From the NCBI GenBank assembly GCA_025163595.1, contig CP104100.1, forward strand, positions 1,612,001 through 1,676,000: DNA of 64,000 bases. Reading direction: 5' to 3'. The stretch is from Phaeobacter sp. G2 (GTDB lineage: Bacteria > Pseudomonadota > Alphaproteobacteria > Rhodobacterales > Rhodobacteraceae). The position numbers and the translations under genes are program-made. Below are positions 1 through 9,050 of this stretch, piece after piece. The notes below the pieces were generated by a model that was given only the letters and a program-made list of their open reading frames with translations, was not told where the DNA came from and searched no databases. Numbering within the stretch: position 1 is the stretch's first letter; each line of letters begins with the position of its first letter.

Positions 1-600
1 GTGCCACAGGCCACCATGTCGATCTGGTTTTTCTGGGCCTCGGCGGCGGCCCTGGCGTTGGGCTATCTGTTTGCCGCCTGGATTGTTTCGGGCAAGTTTG
101 GCTCGGTGCTGCGTGGCATTCGCGACAACGAGGCGCGGGTGCGCTTTCTTGGTTACTCGGTTGAGGGCTACAAGCTGTTCATCTTTACCGTCACCGCCAT
201 TATCGCAGGTGTCGCCGGGGCGCTGTATTATCCGCAGGCGGGGATTATCAACCCGGCGGAAATTGCCCCTGTTGCCTCGATCTATCTGGCGGTCTGGGTG
301 GCCATTGGTGGCCGAGGCCGGCTGTACGGTGCGGTGATCGGCGCCATATTTGTCAGCCTGGTGTCGTCCTGGTTTACCGGCGGTCAGGCGCCGGATGTGA
401 ATCTTGGCTTTTACACACTGAAATGGGTCGATTGGTGGCTCATTGTGCTGGGGCTCAGCTTTGTTCTGGTGACGCTGTTTGCGCCGCGCGGCATTGGTGG
501 GCTGGTTGATTTGTGGAGCGAGCGGCGTCGACCCGACCGTCACGGTGCCGATCTGGGACCGGGCGCCGGCGCCCTGCGCGAAAAGGAGGCGAATGAATGA
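1..600 (+). CDS. urtC: Urea ABC transporter permease UrtC, C-terminal part (cut by window edge)
   Basis: This is the last 199 residues of a LivM-type membrane permease that, with UrtB, forms the inner-membrane channel for urea uptake. The visible part has several hydrophobic helices. It also has the family segment around VLRGIRDNEARVRFLGY, which is the cytoplasmic loop thought to contact the ATPases, and the GGRGRLYGAVIGA stretch that I associate with UrtC rather than amino-acid permeases. The reading frame is open to base 1, so the true start lies outside the window. A Shine-Dalgarno sequence (AAAGGAGG) near the end serves the next gene, whose ATG overlaps this stop by four bases. The call as urea rather than branched-chain amino acid rests on this and on the two downstream ATPases. 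Confidence 0.85.
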   Translation: MPQATMSIWFFWASAAALALGYLFAAWIVSGKFGSVLRGIRDNEARVRFLGYSVEGYKLFIFTVTAIIAGVAGALYYPQAGIINPAEIAPVASIYLAVWVAIGGRGRLYGAVIGAIFVSLVSSWFTGGQAPDVNLGFYTLKWVDWWLIVLGLSFVLVTLFAPRGIGGLVDLWSERRRPDRHGADLGPGAGALREKEANE

Positions 601-1337
601 GCATGCTTCTGGAAGTCTCTGGTGTCTCCGTCAGCTTTGATGGGTTCAAGGCAATCAACAACCTGAGCTTTGCCATTGGCCAGGCAGAGATGCGGGCTAT
701 CATCGGTCCCAATGGGGCGGGCAAAACCACCTTCATGGATATCGTCACCGGCAAGACCAAACCAGACGAGGGCAGGGTGACCTGGGGCGAGCGCAATATC
801 TCGCTTTTGGGGATGAGCGAGGCCCGCATTGCCCGCGAGGGCGTTGGGCGCAAGTTCCAGAAACCCACGGTGTTTGAGGACCAGACAGTGCTGGAAAATC
901 TGCTGATGGCGCTGCGCTCCAACCGTAGCCCTTTTGCGGTGATGTTTTATCGTGCCACCGCTGCCGACCTGGCGCGGGTTGATGAGCTGGCCACTGAGAT
1001 TGGCCTGTCAGAGGCGCTGGGGCGTAAATCCGGCGAGCTGAGCCACGGGCAGAAACAGTGGTTGGAAATTGGCATGTTGCTGGCGCAAGAGCCGCGCCTG
1101 TTGCTGGTGGATGAACCGGCCGCTGGCATGACCCCGGCTGAGCGCGAGCAAACCACTGCCATTCTGGTGGAGGCCGCCAAAACCCGCGCCGTGGTGGTGG
1201 TGGAACACGACATGGAGTTTGTGCGCAGGCTGGATTGCCGCGTCACGGTCTTGCACGAGGGGGCGGTTCTGGCGGAAGGCTCTTTGGATCACGTGACCGC
1301 AAACAGCCAGGTCATTGATGTATATTTGGGGCGCTGA
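597..1337 (+). CDS. urtD: Urea ABC transporter ATP-binding protein UrtD
   Basis: A 246-residue LivG-type ATPase that powers urea import together with UrtE. Walker A is GPNGAGKTT at residues 37-45. The signature motif has the variant form LSHGQKQWLEIG, with HGQ in place of GGQ, which is usual for UrtD. Walker B is LLLVDEP, followed by the switch histidine in VVVEHDMEFV. The length fits the family. The start ATG overlaps the urtC stop (ATGA) and is preceded by AAAGGAGG, so translation is probably coupled. In many bacteria the urt operon is nitrogen-controlled and lies next to urease genes; the upstream part is outside this window. Confidence 0.93.
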   Translation: MSMLLEVSGVSVSFDGFKAINNLSFAIGQAEMRAIIGPNGAGKTTFMDIVTGKTKPDEGRVTWGERNISLLGMSEARIAREGVGRKFQKPTVFEDQTVLENLLMALRSNRSPFAVMFYRATAADLARVDELATEIGLSEALGRKSGELSHGQKQWLEIGMLLAQEPRLLLVDEPAAGMTPAEREQTTAILVEAAKTRAVVVVEHDMEFVRRLDCRVTVLHEGAVLAEGSLDHVTANSQVIDVYLGR

Positions 1338-1340
1338 GAA

Positions 1341-2036
1341 ATGCTGACACTCGACGATTTCACCCTGCATTATGGTCACTCCCAAATCCTGCATGGGGTC
1401 TCGCTAGAGGCCAAGGCGGGTGCGGTGACCTGTGTGATGGGCACCAATGGGGTGGGCAAGACCAGCCTGATCCGGGCGATCTGTGGCCAGCATCAGCGCT
1501 CGGGCGGGCGCATGGTTCTGGATGGCGAAGAACTGCCACCGATGCCCGCGCATAAATTGGCGCAAAAGGGCGTCGCTGTGGTGCCGCAGGGGCGCGAGAT
1601 CTTTCCGCAGCTCACGGTGCGCGAAAACATGGAAACCGGGTTTTCCTGTCTGCCCAAATCCGACCATCACATCCCGGATGAGCTGTTTGATTTGTTCCCG
1701 ATCCTGAAGGATTTCATTGATCGGCGCGGTGGCGATTTGTCCGGTGGGCAACAGCAGCAACTGGCCATTGCACGGGCGCTGATCACCCGGCCCAAACTCT
1801 TGCTGCTGGATGAGCCAACCGAGGGCATTCAGCCCAATGTGATCCAGCAGATCGGCGAAGTGATCCGGCTGCTGCGCGATCGCGGCGACATGGCCATTGT
1901 ACTGGTGGAGCAGTATTTTGATTTTGCCTATGAGCTGGCAGATCACATCGTGGTGCTGCGCCGGGGCGAGGTGATCTTTGACGGCGACAAGGCCAGCACC
2001 AGCCGCGAAGAGGTGCTGCCGAAAGTCTCAGTCTAG
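1341..2036 (+). CDS. urtE: Urea ABC transporter ATP-binding protein UrtE
   Basis: A 231-residue LivF-type ATPase, the second nucleotide-binding subunit of the urea importer. Walker A appears as GTNGVGKTS, with Thr and Val replacing the common P/A residues, a form typical of UrtE. The signature LSGGQQQQLAIARAL and Walker B LLLLDEPTEG follow, then the H-loop region with EQYFDFA, where Glu-Gln takes the place of the usual switch His, as in LivF proteins. It starts three bases after urtD stops. It is the last gene of the operon; a hairpin lies about 75 bases downstream. Confidence 0.93.
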   Translation: MLTLDDFTLHYGHSQILHGVSLEAKAGAVTCVMGTNGVGKTSLIRAICGQHQRSGGRMVLDGEELPPMPAHKLAQKGVAVVPQGREIFPQLTVRENMETGFSCLPKSDHHIPDELFDLFPILKDFIDRRGGDLSGGQQQQLAIARALITRPKLLLLDEPTEGIQPNVIQQIGEVIRLLRDRGDMAIVLVEQYFDFAYELADHIVVLRRGEVIFDGDKASTSREEVLPKVSV

Positions 2037-2110
2037 CGGTGGATCGGCCAGCGCAGACGCCGGGGGCAGGCAGGGGGCACATCGTCCTGATTGGAGTATA
2101 GCCTATTCAG

Positions 2111-2146
2111 AACAGCGCTTTGCATCGTTGCATGCAGGGCGCTGTT
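2111..2146 (+). terminator. Stem-loop after urtE, probable terminator
   Basis: AACAGCGC at 2111-2118 is the exact reverse complement of GCGCTGTT at 2139-2146, and two TGCA blocks inside can extend the hairpin. It is followed by T-rich TTGCTGTTT. It lies between the end of the urt operon and the next operon, so a terminator role is inferred. The 256-base gap holds no other recognised element. Confidence 0.5.
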
Positions 2147-2292
2147 TGCTGTTTGGCGCCTGCGCGATATGCGCTCTATTCCGGATTTGCATGGGTGATT
2201 TGAAATTGGCATTGGCCCCTGTTGGGCGCCATGGCTTAGGTATCTCTCACTGTTTCAGGAGGCCAACCAAGGCGTCCGACATGGAGGGAAGA

Positions 2293-3849
2293 ATGAACCA
2301 ATTTATCCGCATCGCTGCGGCTGGTGTGATGTCGCTCGCCTTTGGCGCCGTGGCTCAGGCCGAAGTCACAGTCAAAGTCGCCTATGACGCCGATCCGGTG
2401 TCACTGGACCCACATGAGCAACTGTCCGGGGGCACGCTGCAGTTCTCGCATATGTCTTTTGACCCGCTGGTCCGCTGGACCCAGGACCTGCAGTTTGAGC
2501 CCCGCCTGGCAACCAGCTGGGAGCAGATCGACGAAAACACCACGCGGTTTCACCTGCGCGAAGGTGTAAAGTTCCACTCTGGCAACATGCTGACCGCAGC
2601 GGATGTCGACTGGACCTTTGACCGCCTGAAAGAAAGCCCCGACTTCAAGGGGATCTTCAGCCTGTTCACCGATGTGAAAGTGATCGACGATAATACCTTT
2701 GATCTGATCACCTCGGAGCCCTATCCGCTGGTGCTGCACACGGTGACCTATATCTTCCCGATGGACAGCAAGTTCTATTCGGGCACCACTGACGACGGCA
2801 AGGATCGCGCTGAGCTGGTCAAGCACGGCGACAGCTTCGCCTCGCGCAATGTCTCCGGCACCGGCCCCTTTGTGGTCACCTCGCGGGAGCAGGGCGTAAA
2901 GATGGTCTTTGACCGTTTTGAAGGCTACTGGGATACCGAAACCGCTGGCAACGTGGATCAGATCATCCTGACCCCGATCAAGGAAAGCCCCACCCGTGTG
3001 GCCGCCCTGTTGTCGGGCGATGTTGATTTCATCGCGCCGGTTCCGCCCACCGATCTGGCCCGTGTTGACGAAAACGAAGGCACCAATCTGATCACCATGC
3101 CCGGCACCCGGATCATCACCTTCCAGATGAACCAGGACCGTGTCGAAGCGCTGAAAGATGCCCGCGTCCGTAAGGCCATCGACTATGCCGTCAACAATGC
3201 TGGTATCGTCGATCGCATCATGCGTGGCTTTGGCACCGTTGGCGCCCAGGCAAGCCCCGCTGGCTATCTGGGTCACAATGCTGATCTGACCCCACGTTTT
3301 GACGTTGCCAAGGCCAAGGAACTGATGGCCGAAGCAGGCTATGCCGACGGGTTTGAGCTGACCATGATGGCGCCCAACAACCGCTATGTGAACGACGACA
3401 AGATCGCTCAGGCGGTTGCCTCGATGCTGGCAAAGATCAACATCAAGGTTGACCTGCAGACCATGCCAAAGGCCCAGTACTGGCCCGCCTTTGACGAGCG
3501 CGCAGCAGATATGATGATGATCGGCTGGCACTCGGATACCGAAGACTCGGCCAACTTCCACCAGTTCCTGAGCCATTGCTTCAATGAAGAAACCGGCAAT
3601 GGGCAGTATAACTCGGGCAACTACTGCAACGAAGAAGCTGACATGCTGATGGCCAAGGCCAATTCGGAAACCGATTCTGAAAAACGCGCTGAGCTGCTGC
3701 AGCAGATGGAAACCATCCTCTATGACGAGGCCGCTTTCATCCCGCTGCACTGGCAGAACCTCGCTTGGGGTGCGCGCAAAGGTGTTCACGCTGAATCCAT
3801 CGTGAACGCGCTGAACTTCCCTTACTTTGGTGACCTTGTCGTCGATTAA
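2293..3849 (+). CDS. Peptide/opine-type ABC transporter substrate-binding protein (SBP family 5)
   Basis: A 518-residue periplasmic binding protein of the DppA/OppA family. It has a signal peptide ending near AVAQA, the family segment SLDPHEQLSGG just after the mature start, RLATSWEQID, and FHLREGVKFHSGN, and it ends in the usual FIPLHWQNLAWG stretch. The start at 2293 is chosen because GGAGGGAAGA sits directly upstream and the signal peptide begins there; the frame is open further 5' but those residues are not family-like. It heads a five-gene operon (this gene, two permeases, two ATPases). The ligand cannot be read from the sequence: di- or oligopeptides are most likely, but family members also carry nickel, opines, glutathione and sugars. 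Confidence 0.9.
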   Translation: MNQFIRIAAAGVMSLAFGAVAQAEVTVKVAYDADPVSLDPHEQLSGGTLQFSHMSFDPLVRWTQDLQFEPRLATSWEQIDENTTRFHLREGVKFHSGNMLTAADVDWTFDRLKESPDFKGIFSLFTDVKVIDDNTFDLITSEPYPLVLHTVTYIFPMDSKFYSGTTDDGKDRAELVKHGDSFASRNVSGTGPFVVTSREQGVKMVFDRFEGYWDTETAGNVDQIILTPIKESPTRVAALLSGDVDFIAPVPPTDLARVDENEGTNLITMPGTRIITFQMNQDRVEALKDARVRKAIDYAVNNAGIVDRIMRGFGTVGAQASPAGYLGHNADLTPRFDVAKAKELMAEAGYADGFELTMMAPNNRYVNDDKIAQAVASMLAKINIKVDLQTMPKAQYWPAFDERAADMMMIGWHSDTEDSANFHQFLSHCFNEETGNGQYNSGNYCNEEADMLMAKANSETDSEKRAELLQQMETILYDEAAFIPLHWQNLAWGARKGVHAESIVNALNFPYFGDLVVD

Positions 3850-3866
3850 GGAACGTTCCAACTTTC

Positions 3867-3899
3867 AGCCGGGGCGGGTCACGGTGACCTGTTCCGGCT
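3867..3899 (+). other. Stem-loop between binding protein and permease genes
   Basis: Outer arms AGCCGG (3867-3872) and CCGGCT (3894-3899) flank an inner stem GGTC/GACC (3877-3880 and 3886-3889), with a symmetric 4x4 internal loop between them. It lies 17 bases after the stop of the binding-protein gene and is followed by TTCTTTCC. Position suggests an attenuator or mRNA 3'-end protector that lets the binding protein be made in excess of the membrane subunits. The function is inferred. Confidence 0.5.
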
Positions 3900-4044
3900 T
3901 CTTTCCAAGACAGATTGCCAAGGGTATGCTTCCTGACTGCACAGGGAGGCGAGGTTTGATGCCCTTTGCCATTTGTCTCAGGCCCTCTTCTTCGTTCCAG
4001 GCCGAACGACCCCACTACCAATTGCCCCAGGAAGGTGCCAAAGC

Positions 4045-5025
4045 ATGTTTGCTTACCTTGTGAAACGCGTGTTCCAGGCCATCGCGGTGATGTTTGTCAT
4101 CTCGCTGATCGGTTTTGCCATTCAGGATAACCTTGGTGATCCGCTGCGAGAGCTTGTCGGACAATCCGTCAGCGAAGAGGTTCGCCAGGAGCTGCGCGAC
4201 GAGTTGGGGCTGAACGACAGTTTCCTCACCCAATATCTGCGCTTTGCCGGCAATGCGCTGCAGGGTGATCTGGGCACCAGTTATTTCTTCAAAGAGCCGG
4301 CGCTGGATGTGATCCTGAAAAAGCTGCCCGCCACCATGGAGCTGGTCCTGGGCGCCGCTGTCATCATCATCGGCCTGTCGATCCCGGTGGGCGTCTACAC
4401 CGCCATCTATCCCAATACGATCATCAGCCGTCTGGTTATGGGGATTTCGATCATTGGTATTTCGATCCCGGTGTTTTTGACGGCGATCCTGATGATCTAT
4501 GTGTTTTCAGTCGAATACGGCTGGTTTCCCTCTTATGGGCGCGGGGACGTGGTGCATGTCTTTGGCTCTTGGGACACCAATTTTGCCACGGTGGATGGCT
4601 GGATGCATATCCTGCTGCCCTCGATCGCGCTGGCCTCTATCATGTTGCCGCTGTTTGTCCGCCTGATCCGGGCCGAAATGATGGAAGTGCTGCAGAGCGA
4701 ATATGTGAAATACGCCAAAGCCAAGGGCATCCGGCCCTGGCGGATCTATTTTGTGCACGCGCTGAAGAACACCTTGCTGCCGGTGATCACCGTCGGCGGG
4801 GTGCAGATCGGCACCATGGTGGCCTATACCATCCTGACCGAGACAGTGTTTCAGTGGCCGGGCATGGGCTTCATGTTCCTGGAGGCGGTGAACCGTGTCG
4901 ATACCCCGCTGATCGTCGCCTATCTCATCGTTGTTGGCTTTATCTTTGTTGTCACCAATACAATCGTTGACCTGATCTACGGGCTGGTCAATCCCACCGT
5001 CAATCTTGCGAGGATGGGCGCATGA
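4045..5025 (+). CDS. Peptide-type ABC transporter permease (DppB-like)
   Basis: A 326-residue inner-membrane permease. It starts with a typical DppB N-terminus (MFAYLVKRVFQAIAVMF), has the conserved DLGTSYF segment after the first periplasmic stretch, and has the coupling-helix EAA region YVKYAKAKGIRP followed by HALKNTLLPVIT. About six hydrophobic helices are evident. The start at 4045 is preferred over upstream in-frame codons because the protein then matches the family N-terminus and GGAAGG lies upstream. It overlaps the next gene by four bases (ATGA). Confidence 0.9.
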   Translation: MFAYLVKRVFQAIAVMFVISLIGFAIQDNLGDPLRELVGQSVSEEVRQELRDELGLNDSFLTQYLRFAGNALQGDLGTSYFFKEPALDVILKKLPATMELVLGAAVIIIGLSIPVGVYTAIYPNTIISRLVMGISIIGISIPVFLTAILMIYVFSVEYGWFPSYGRGDVVHVFGSWDTNFATVDGWMHILLPSIALASIMLPLFVRLIRAEMMEVLQSEYVKYAKAKGIRPWRIYFVHALKNTLLPVITVGGVQIGTMVAYTILTETVFQWPGMGFMFLEAVNRVDTPLIVAYLIVVGFIFVVTNTIVDLIYGLVNPTVNLARMGA

Positions 5026-5966
5026 GCAGCCTGAATACCACCGTCGAACCATCGCGCTGGGCGCAGATCTGGAACTCCAACATCGGCTATAGCTTCCGGC
5101 GCAATCCGGTTGCCATGGTGTCGCTGGCCGTCTTTATGGTGATTGCGGTGATGTCGTTTTGCGCGCCGCTGATTGCGCCCTTTGATCCCTATGATCCGGG
5201 TCAGATTGACATCATGAACAGCGAATACCCCCCGGTTTGGGTGGATGGGGCTGATGCGCAGTTCATGCTGGGCACCGATGATCAGGGCCGCGATCTATGG
5301 TCGACCATCCTCTATGGTACGCGCCTGTCGCTGTTGATTGGCATCTGTGCGGTGGGGCTGCAGGCTTTTCTTGGTATCTCGATCGGGTTGATTGCCGGCT
5401 ATGTGGGCGGGCGGATCGACAGCCTGCTGATGCGGTTGGCCGATATCCAGCTGTCGTTTTCCACCCTGATGGTGGCGATCATCTTTCTGGCGGTGACCCA
5501 GGCGATGTTTGGCTCTGAGACCTTCAACCAGTATGCGATCTATTTCCTGATTGCGGTGATTGGCGTGGCGGAGTGGCCGCAATATGCCCGTACCGTGCGG
5601 GCCACCGTTCTGGCCGAGAAGAAAAAGGAATATGTCGACAGCGCCCGGGTGCTGGGCTTTGGCCCGCTGCGCATCATGGTGCGCCATATCCTGCCCAACT
5701 CGCTGTCGCCGATCTTTGTGATCTCCACCGTGCAGGTGGCCAATGCGATCATTTCCGAGGCGTCCTTGTCCTTCCTGGGGCTGGGCATGCCGCCCAGCCA
5801 GCCGTCGCTGGGATCGCTGATCTCTTCCGGCTTTGACTATATCTTTTCGGGAAGCTGGTGGATCACCGCCATTCCCGGCATCGTGCTGGTGGTTCTGGTG
5901 CTGGTGATCAATCTGTTGGGCGACTGGCTACGGGATGCCCTGAACCCCAAACTGTATAAGGGATAA
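5022..5966 (+). CDS. Peptide-type ABC transporter permease (DppC-like)
   Basis: A 314-residue partner permease. It has the DppC hallmarks: an N-terminal cytoplasmic stretch and one helix (RRNPVAMVSLAVFMVIAVM), then APFDPYDPGQ, the LGTDDQGRDLWSTILYGTR motif at the start of the transport domain, the EAA loop YVDSARVLGFGP, and the C-terminal DALNPKLYKG. It would form the heterodimeric channel with the preceding permease. The start codon overlaps the upstream stop, so the two are probably translated together. Confidence 0.9.
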   Translation: MSSLNTTVEPSRWAQIWNSNIGYSFRRNPVAMVSLAVFMVIAVMSFCAPLIAPFDPYDPGQIDIMNSEYPPVWVDGADAQFMLGTDDQGRDLWSTILYGTRLSLLIGICAVGLQAFLGISIGLIAGYVGGRIDSLLMRLADIQLSFSTLMVAIIFLAVTQAMFGSETFNQYAIYFLIAVIGVAEWPQYARTVRATVLAEKKKEYVDSARVLGFGPLRIMVRHILPNSLSPIFVISTVQVANAIISEASLSFLGLGMPPSQPSLGSLISSGFDYIFSGSWWITAIPGIVLVVLVLVINLLGDWLRDALNPKLYKG

Positions 5967-5971
5967 GCGCA

Positions 5972-6961
5972 ATGTCCTTGCTTTCCGTGCGCGACCTGAG
6001 CGTTAAATTCGCCATGCGCGACAATACCGTAACCGCTCTCAATCAGATCAGTTTTGATCTGGCCAAGGGCGAACGCCTGGGCATCGTCGGTGAATCCGGC
6101 GCGGGCAAATCCATCACCGGTTTTGCCCTGATGAACCTGCTCAGCCGCCCTGGCTTTATTGACAGTGGCCAGATCCTGTTTCAGGGCGACGACATCGCCG
6201 AGATGTCCGAGGCCAAGATGCGCGGCATTCGCGGCAATCAGATGGCGATGATCTTTCAGGATCCGATGGTGACGCTGAACCCGGTGCTGACCATTGGCCA
6301 GCAGATGGTGGAAACCCTGATGGCGCACCGCAAGCTCAGCAAGGCGGAGGCGGAACAGATCGCCATCGTGAAGCTGCGGGAGGTCTATATCCCGTCGCCA
6401 GAGGAGCGTCTGGACCAATACCCGCACGAGCTGTCGGGGGGCATGCGCCAGCGGATCATCATCGCCATTGCCCTGCTGCTGGATCCGCAGCTGATCATCG
6501 CCGATGAGCCGACAACGGCGCTGGATGTGACCATTCAGGCCGACATCATGGAGCTGTTGCTGGAGCTGTGCGACTCCAACAAGGTAGGCCTGATCCTGAT
6601 TACCCATGATCTGGGCGTGGTTAGCCAGATGACCGAACGCACCCTGGTGATGTATGCCGGGCGCATCATCGAAGCTGGCCGTACCCGCGAGATCATCAAC
6701 GACCCACAGCACCCCTATACCCAGGGGCTGATCAACGCGCTGCCGCAGCAGACCAAACCCGGCCAACGGTTGAAACAGATCCCGGGCAATATGCCCTCGC
6801 TGACCTCAATCCCCAAGGGCTGCCCCTTTAGTCCGCGCTGCGAATATGTGCAGGATCACTGCCGCACCGAGGCGCCAAAGCCGGTGCAATACACCCATGT
6901 TCAGGTGGCCTGCCATGAGGTCAACCGGTTGCACAGCGACAAAGCTGAGGAGATGAACTGA
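5972..6961 (+). CDS. Peptide-type ABC transporter ATP-binding protein (DppD-like)
   Basis: A 329-residue oligopeptide-type ATPase. Walker A is GESGAGKSI, the Q-loop is [12 protein letters not shown], the signature is LSGGMRQRI and Walker B is [12 protein letters not shown]. The C-terminal oligopeptide/dipeptide domain contains [15 protein letters not shown], the cysteine-rich segment that in some homologues binds an iron-sulphur cluster. It starts five bases after the DppC-like gene and shares its last base with the start of the next ATPase gene. Confidence 0.93.
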   Translation: MSLLSVRDLSVKFAMRDNTVTALNQISFDLAKGERLGIVGESGAGKSITGFALMNLLSRPGFIDSGQILFQGDDIAEMSEAKMRGIRGNQMAMIFQDPMVTLNPVLTIGQQMVETLMAHRKLSKAEAEQIAIVKLREVYIPSPEERLDQYPHELSGGMRQRIIIAIALLLDPQLIIADEPTTALDVTIQADIMELLLELCDSNKVGLILITHDLGVVSQMTERTLVMYAGRIIEAGRTREIINDPQHPYTQGLINALPQQTKPGQRLKQIPGNMPSLTSIPKGCPFSPRCEYVQDHCRTEAPKPVQYTHVQVACHEVNRLHSDKAEEMN

Positions 6962-7983
6962 TGACGACGCCTCAGCCCCTGTTGAAGATCGACAACCTGG
7001 AAAAGCGCTTTGAGCTGGACCGTGGCTTTCTGGAAACCCTGAAATTCAAGGGCGGCAAGCTGGTTCAGGAAAAGCGCGAAGTCCATGCCGTCAACAATAT
7101 CTCGCTGGAAGTCGCCGCCGGAGAGGCGCTCTGTGTGGTGGGGGAAAGCGGCTGTGGTAAATCCACCGTTGCCCGGTTGATTGCAGGCCTGCTGACGCCC
7201 AGCGGTGGTGAGATCCACTATGCGGGGGAACGCATTGATAATCGCTCGCGCCGGGCAATGATGCCGCTGCGCAAAAAGATGCAGATGATCTTTCAAAACC
7301 CCTATGCATCGCTGAACCCGCGCATGACCATCCAGCAGGCGCTGGAGGAACCCGTGCGCTATCACAATCCTGCCCTGTCCAGGGGCGAGGTGCGCGACAA
7401 GGTGGCGGAGGTGATGCGCTCGGTGGGTGTGGACCCCAGTTGGGCTGGGCGTTACCCCCATGAATTCTCTGGCGGGCAGCGCCAGCGGATCGCCATTGCG
7501 CGGGCTTTGACGGTGGATCCTGAATTCATTATCGCCGATGAACCCATTTCGGCGCTGGATGTGTCGATCCAGGCGCAGGTGCTGAACCTGATGCTCGAGG
7601 CCAAGGACCAGCGCGGCCTCACCTATCTGTTCATCACCCATGATCTGAGCGTGGTGCAGCACTTTGGCACCAAGGTTGCGGTGCTTTATCTGGGGTCGGT
7701 TTGCGAGCTGTCGGACACGGCGACGCTGTTTGAGAACCCCAAGCACCCCTATACCCGTGCTTTGCTTTCGGCGGTTCCGCAGTTAAAAGACGACCATCCC
7801 AACCACATCCGATTGCGTGGCGAAATTCCGACACCGATCAATCTGCCACAGGGATGCCCGTTTGAAAGTCGCTGTGCCCATGCCAATAGCCGGTGCCAGA
7901 ATGAAAAACCTCGTCCCCAGCTGCAGCCAGACGGCGCCCTGGTGGCCTGCCATGCCGTCGAAGAAGACCGGCTGGACGGCTAG
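6961..7983 (+). CDS. Peptide-type ABC transporter ATP-binding protein (DppF-like)
   Basis: A 340-residue ATPase, the second motor subunit of the peptide-type importer. Walker A is GESGCGKST, the Q-loop is MIFQNPYASLNPRMT, the signature is FSGGQRQRIAIARAL and Walker B is FIIADEPISALD. The C-terminal cysteine segment is GCPFESRCAHANSRC. It has an N-terminal extension of about 20 residues (FLETLKFKGGKLVQEKREVHA) of the sort found in many DppF/OppF proteins. It ends the transporter operon; a LysR gene follows after 30 bases on the same strand. Confidence 0.93.
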   Translation: MTTPQPLLKIDNLEKRFELDRGFLETLKFKGGKLVQEKREVHAVNNISLEVAAGEALCVVGESGCGKSTVARLIAGLLTPSGGEIHYAGERIDNRSRRAMMPLRKKMQMIFQNPYASLNPRMTIQQALEEPVRYHNPALSRGEVRDKVAEVMRSVGVDPSWAGRYPHEFSGGQRQRIAIARALTVDPEFIIADEPISALDVSIQAQVLNLMLEAKDQRGLTYLFITHDLSVVQHFGTKVAVLYLGSVCELSDTATLFENPKHPYTRALLSAVPQLKDDHPNHIRLRGEIPTPINLPQGCPFESRCAHANSRCQNEKPRPQLQPDGALVACHAVEEDRLDG

Positions 7984-8013
7984 GGTCAAAACGGCGCAGA
8001 ACGGAATGACACA

Positions 8014-9027
8014 GTGGACATAGCCTGGCTCAGAGACTTTGAGGCTTTGGTCGCGCAGAAGAATTTCTCGCGCGCGGCGGAAGAGCGCAATGTCAGCCAA
8101 CCGGCCTTCTCTCGGCGCATTCGGGCGCTGGAGGAGGAGTTTGGCGTCAAACTGATCAATCGCCAAACCCTGCCGCTGTCGCTGACCCCGGCGGGGGAGG
8201 TGTTTCTCGCCCAGTCGCGGGTGATGCTGCGCACCTATGACGAGACGCTGGAGCGCTGCCAGATCATTGATGCGGCTGGCGAAAATGTCATCCGCTTCGC
8301 CACCTCCCAGTCGCTTTACATGACCCATTACAAAACCCACATCGCCCCGATGGTCGATGAGGGGGGCTTGGAGATTGATTTGAACTCCACCGGCTGGGCG
8401 GCGGATCAGTTTGTATCCGCCCTGCAGCAGCGCTATTGCGATGTGATCCTGACCTATTGGCACCCGTCCATGGATGCGCTGGCGCCACTGGCGCTGGGGA
8501 ATTGTGACTATATCACCTTGACCAAAGACAGCTTTGTGCCGGTGTCCAAAACCGGGCCGGATGGGCCGCTGCACCATTTTGACGCCCCCCCCAAGAAACC
8601 AGTGTCGCTGTTGTCCTACGGCACGGTTTCGGCGCTGCGCTCGGTGGTGGAACACGCCCTGCGGCAAAATGCTGACGGCCCCAAGATGCTGGTGGTGAAC
8701 CAAAGCGCGCTGGCCAATTCTGTCAAGGCGATGGTGCTCGAGGGCTTTGGCCTGGGGTGGCTGCCACGGGAGCTGTGCAAGGAAGAGCTGGCAGAGGGGC
8801 GGATGCAGATCGTTGGTGGCCCGCAACACTGCCACGCGCTGGAGATCCGGCTTTACCGGGACAAGGAGAACAGCAAACCGACGCTGAACCGCCTGTGGCG
8901 CGACATGCAGGCGCTTTCCCCTGATGCCGCAACCCTCCAAAATAGCCCCTGCCCAGATAGCCCCGACCCAGACGCTCCCGACGACCTAGGCACTCCCAAC
9001 CCAGACACCCCCGACGCGGCGTCCTAG
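8014..9027 (+). CDS. LysR-family regulator, HypT-like, with an unusual Pro/Asp-rich tail
   Basis: A 337-residue LysR-type transcription factor. The N-terminal winged helix-turn-helix includes NFSRAAEERNVSQPAFSRRI, which resembles E. coli HypT (YjiE) more than typical LysR proteins; a substrate-binding domain follows. The GTG start at 8014 gives the family N-terminus (MDIAWLRDFEALV); the nearby ATG at 8005 is out of frame and stops at once. The last 25 or so residues are a repetitive Pro-Asp-Ser/Thr run (PDSPDPDAPDDLGTPNPDTP) that lies beyond the normal domain end and looks like a recent repeat expansion. Placed directly after the peptide-type transporter operon, it may regulate it. That role is inferred. 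Confidence 0.85.
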   Translation: MDIAWLRDFEALVAQKNFSRAAEERNVSQPAFSRRIRALEEEFGVKLINRQTLPLSLTPAGEVFLAQSRVMLRTYDETLERCQIIDAAGENVIRFATSQSLYMTHYKTHIAPMVDEGGLEIDLNSTGWAADQFVSALQQRYCDVILTYWHPSMDALAPLALGNCDYITLTKDSFVPVSKTGPDGPLHHFDAPPKKPVSLLSYGTVSALRSVVEHALRQNADGPKMLVVNQSALANSVKAMVLEGFGLGWLPRELCKEELAEGRMQIVGGPQHCHALEIRLYRDKENSKPTLNRLWRDMQALSPDAATLQNSPCPDSPDPDAPDDLGTPNPDTPDAAS

Positions 9028-9050
9028 GCTATAGGCTGGGCGCCCGTGGG

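Noticed and set aside
1978..2292. N-terminal extension of the peptide-type binding protein
   Set aside because: It would overlap the end of urtE and the terminator-like hairpin and would bury the signal peptide; a good ribosome site precedes 2293.
2401..3861. 486-codon open frame on the minus strand across the peptide-type binding protein gene
   Set aside because: It lies entirely antisense to a convincing binding-protein gene, has no family motifs and is rich in His/Gln/Arg as expected of a shadow frame in high-GC DNA.
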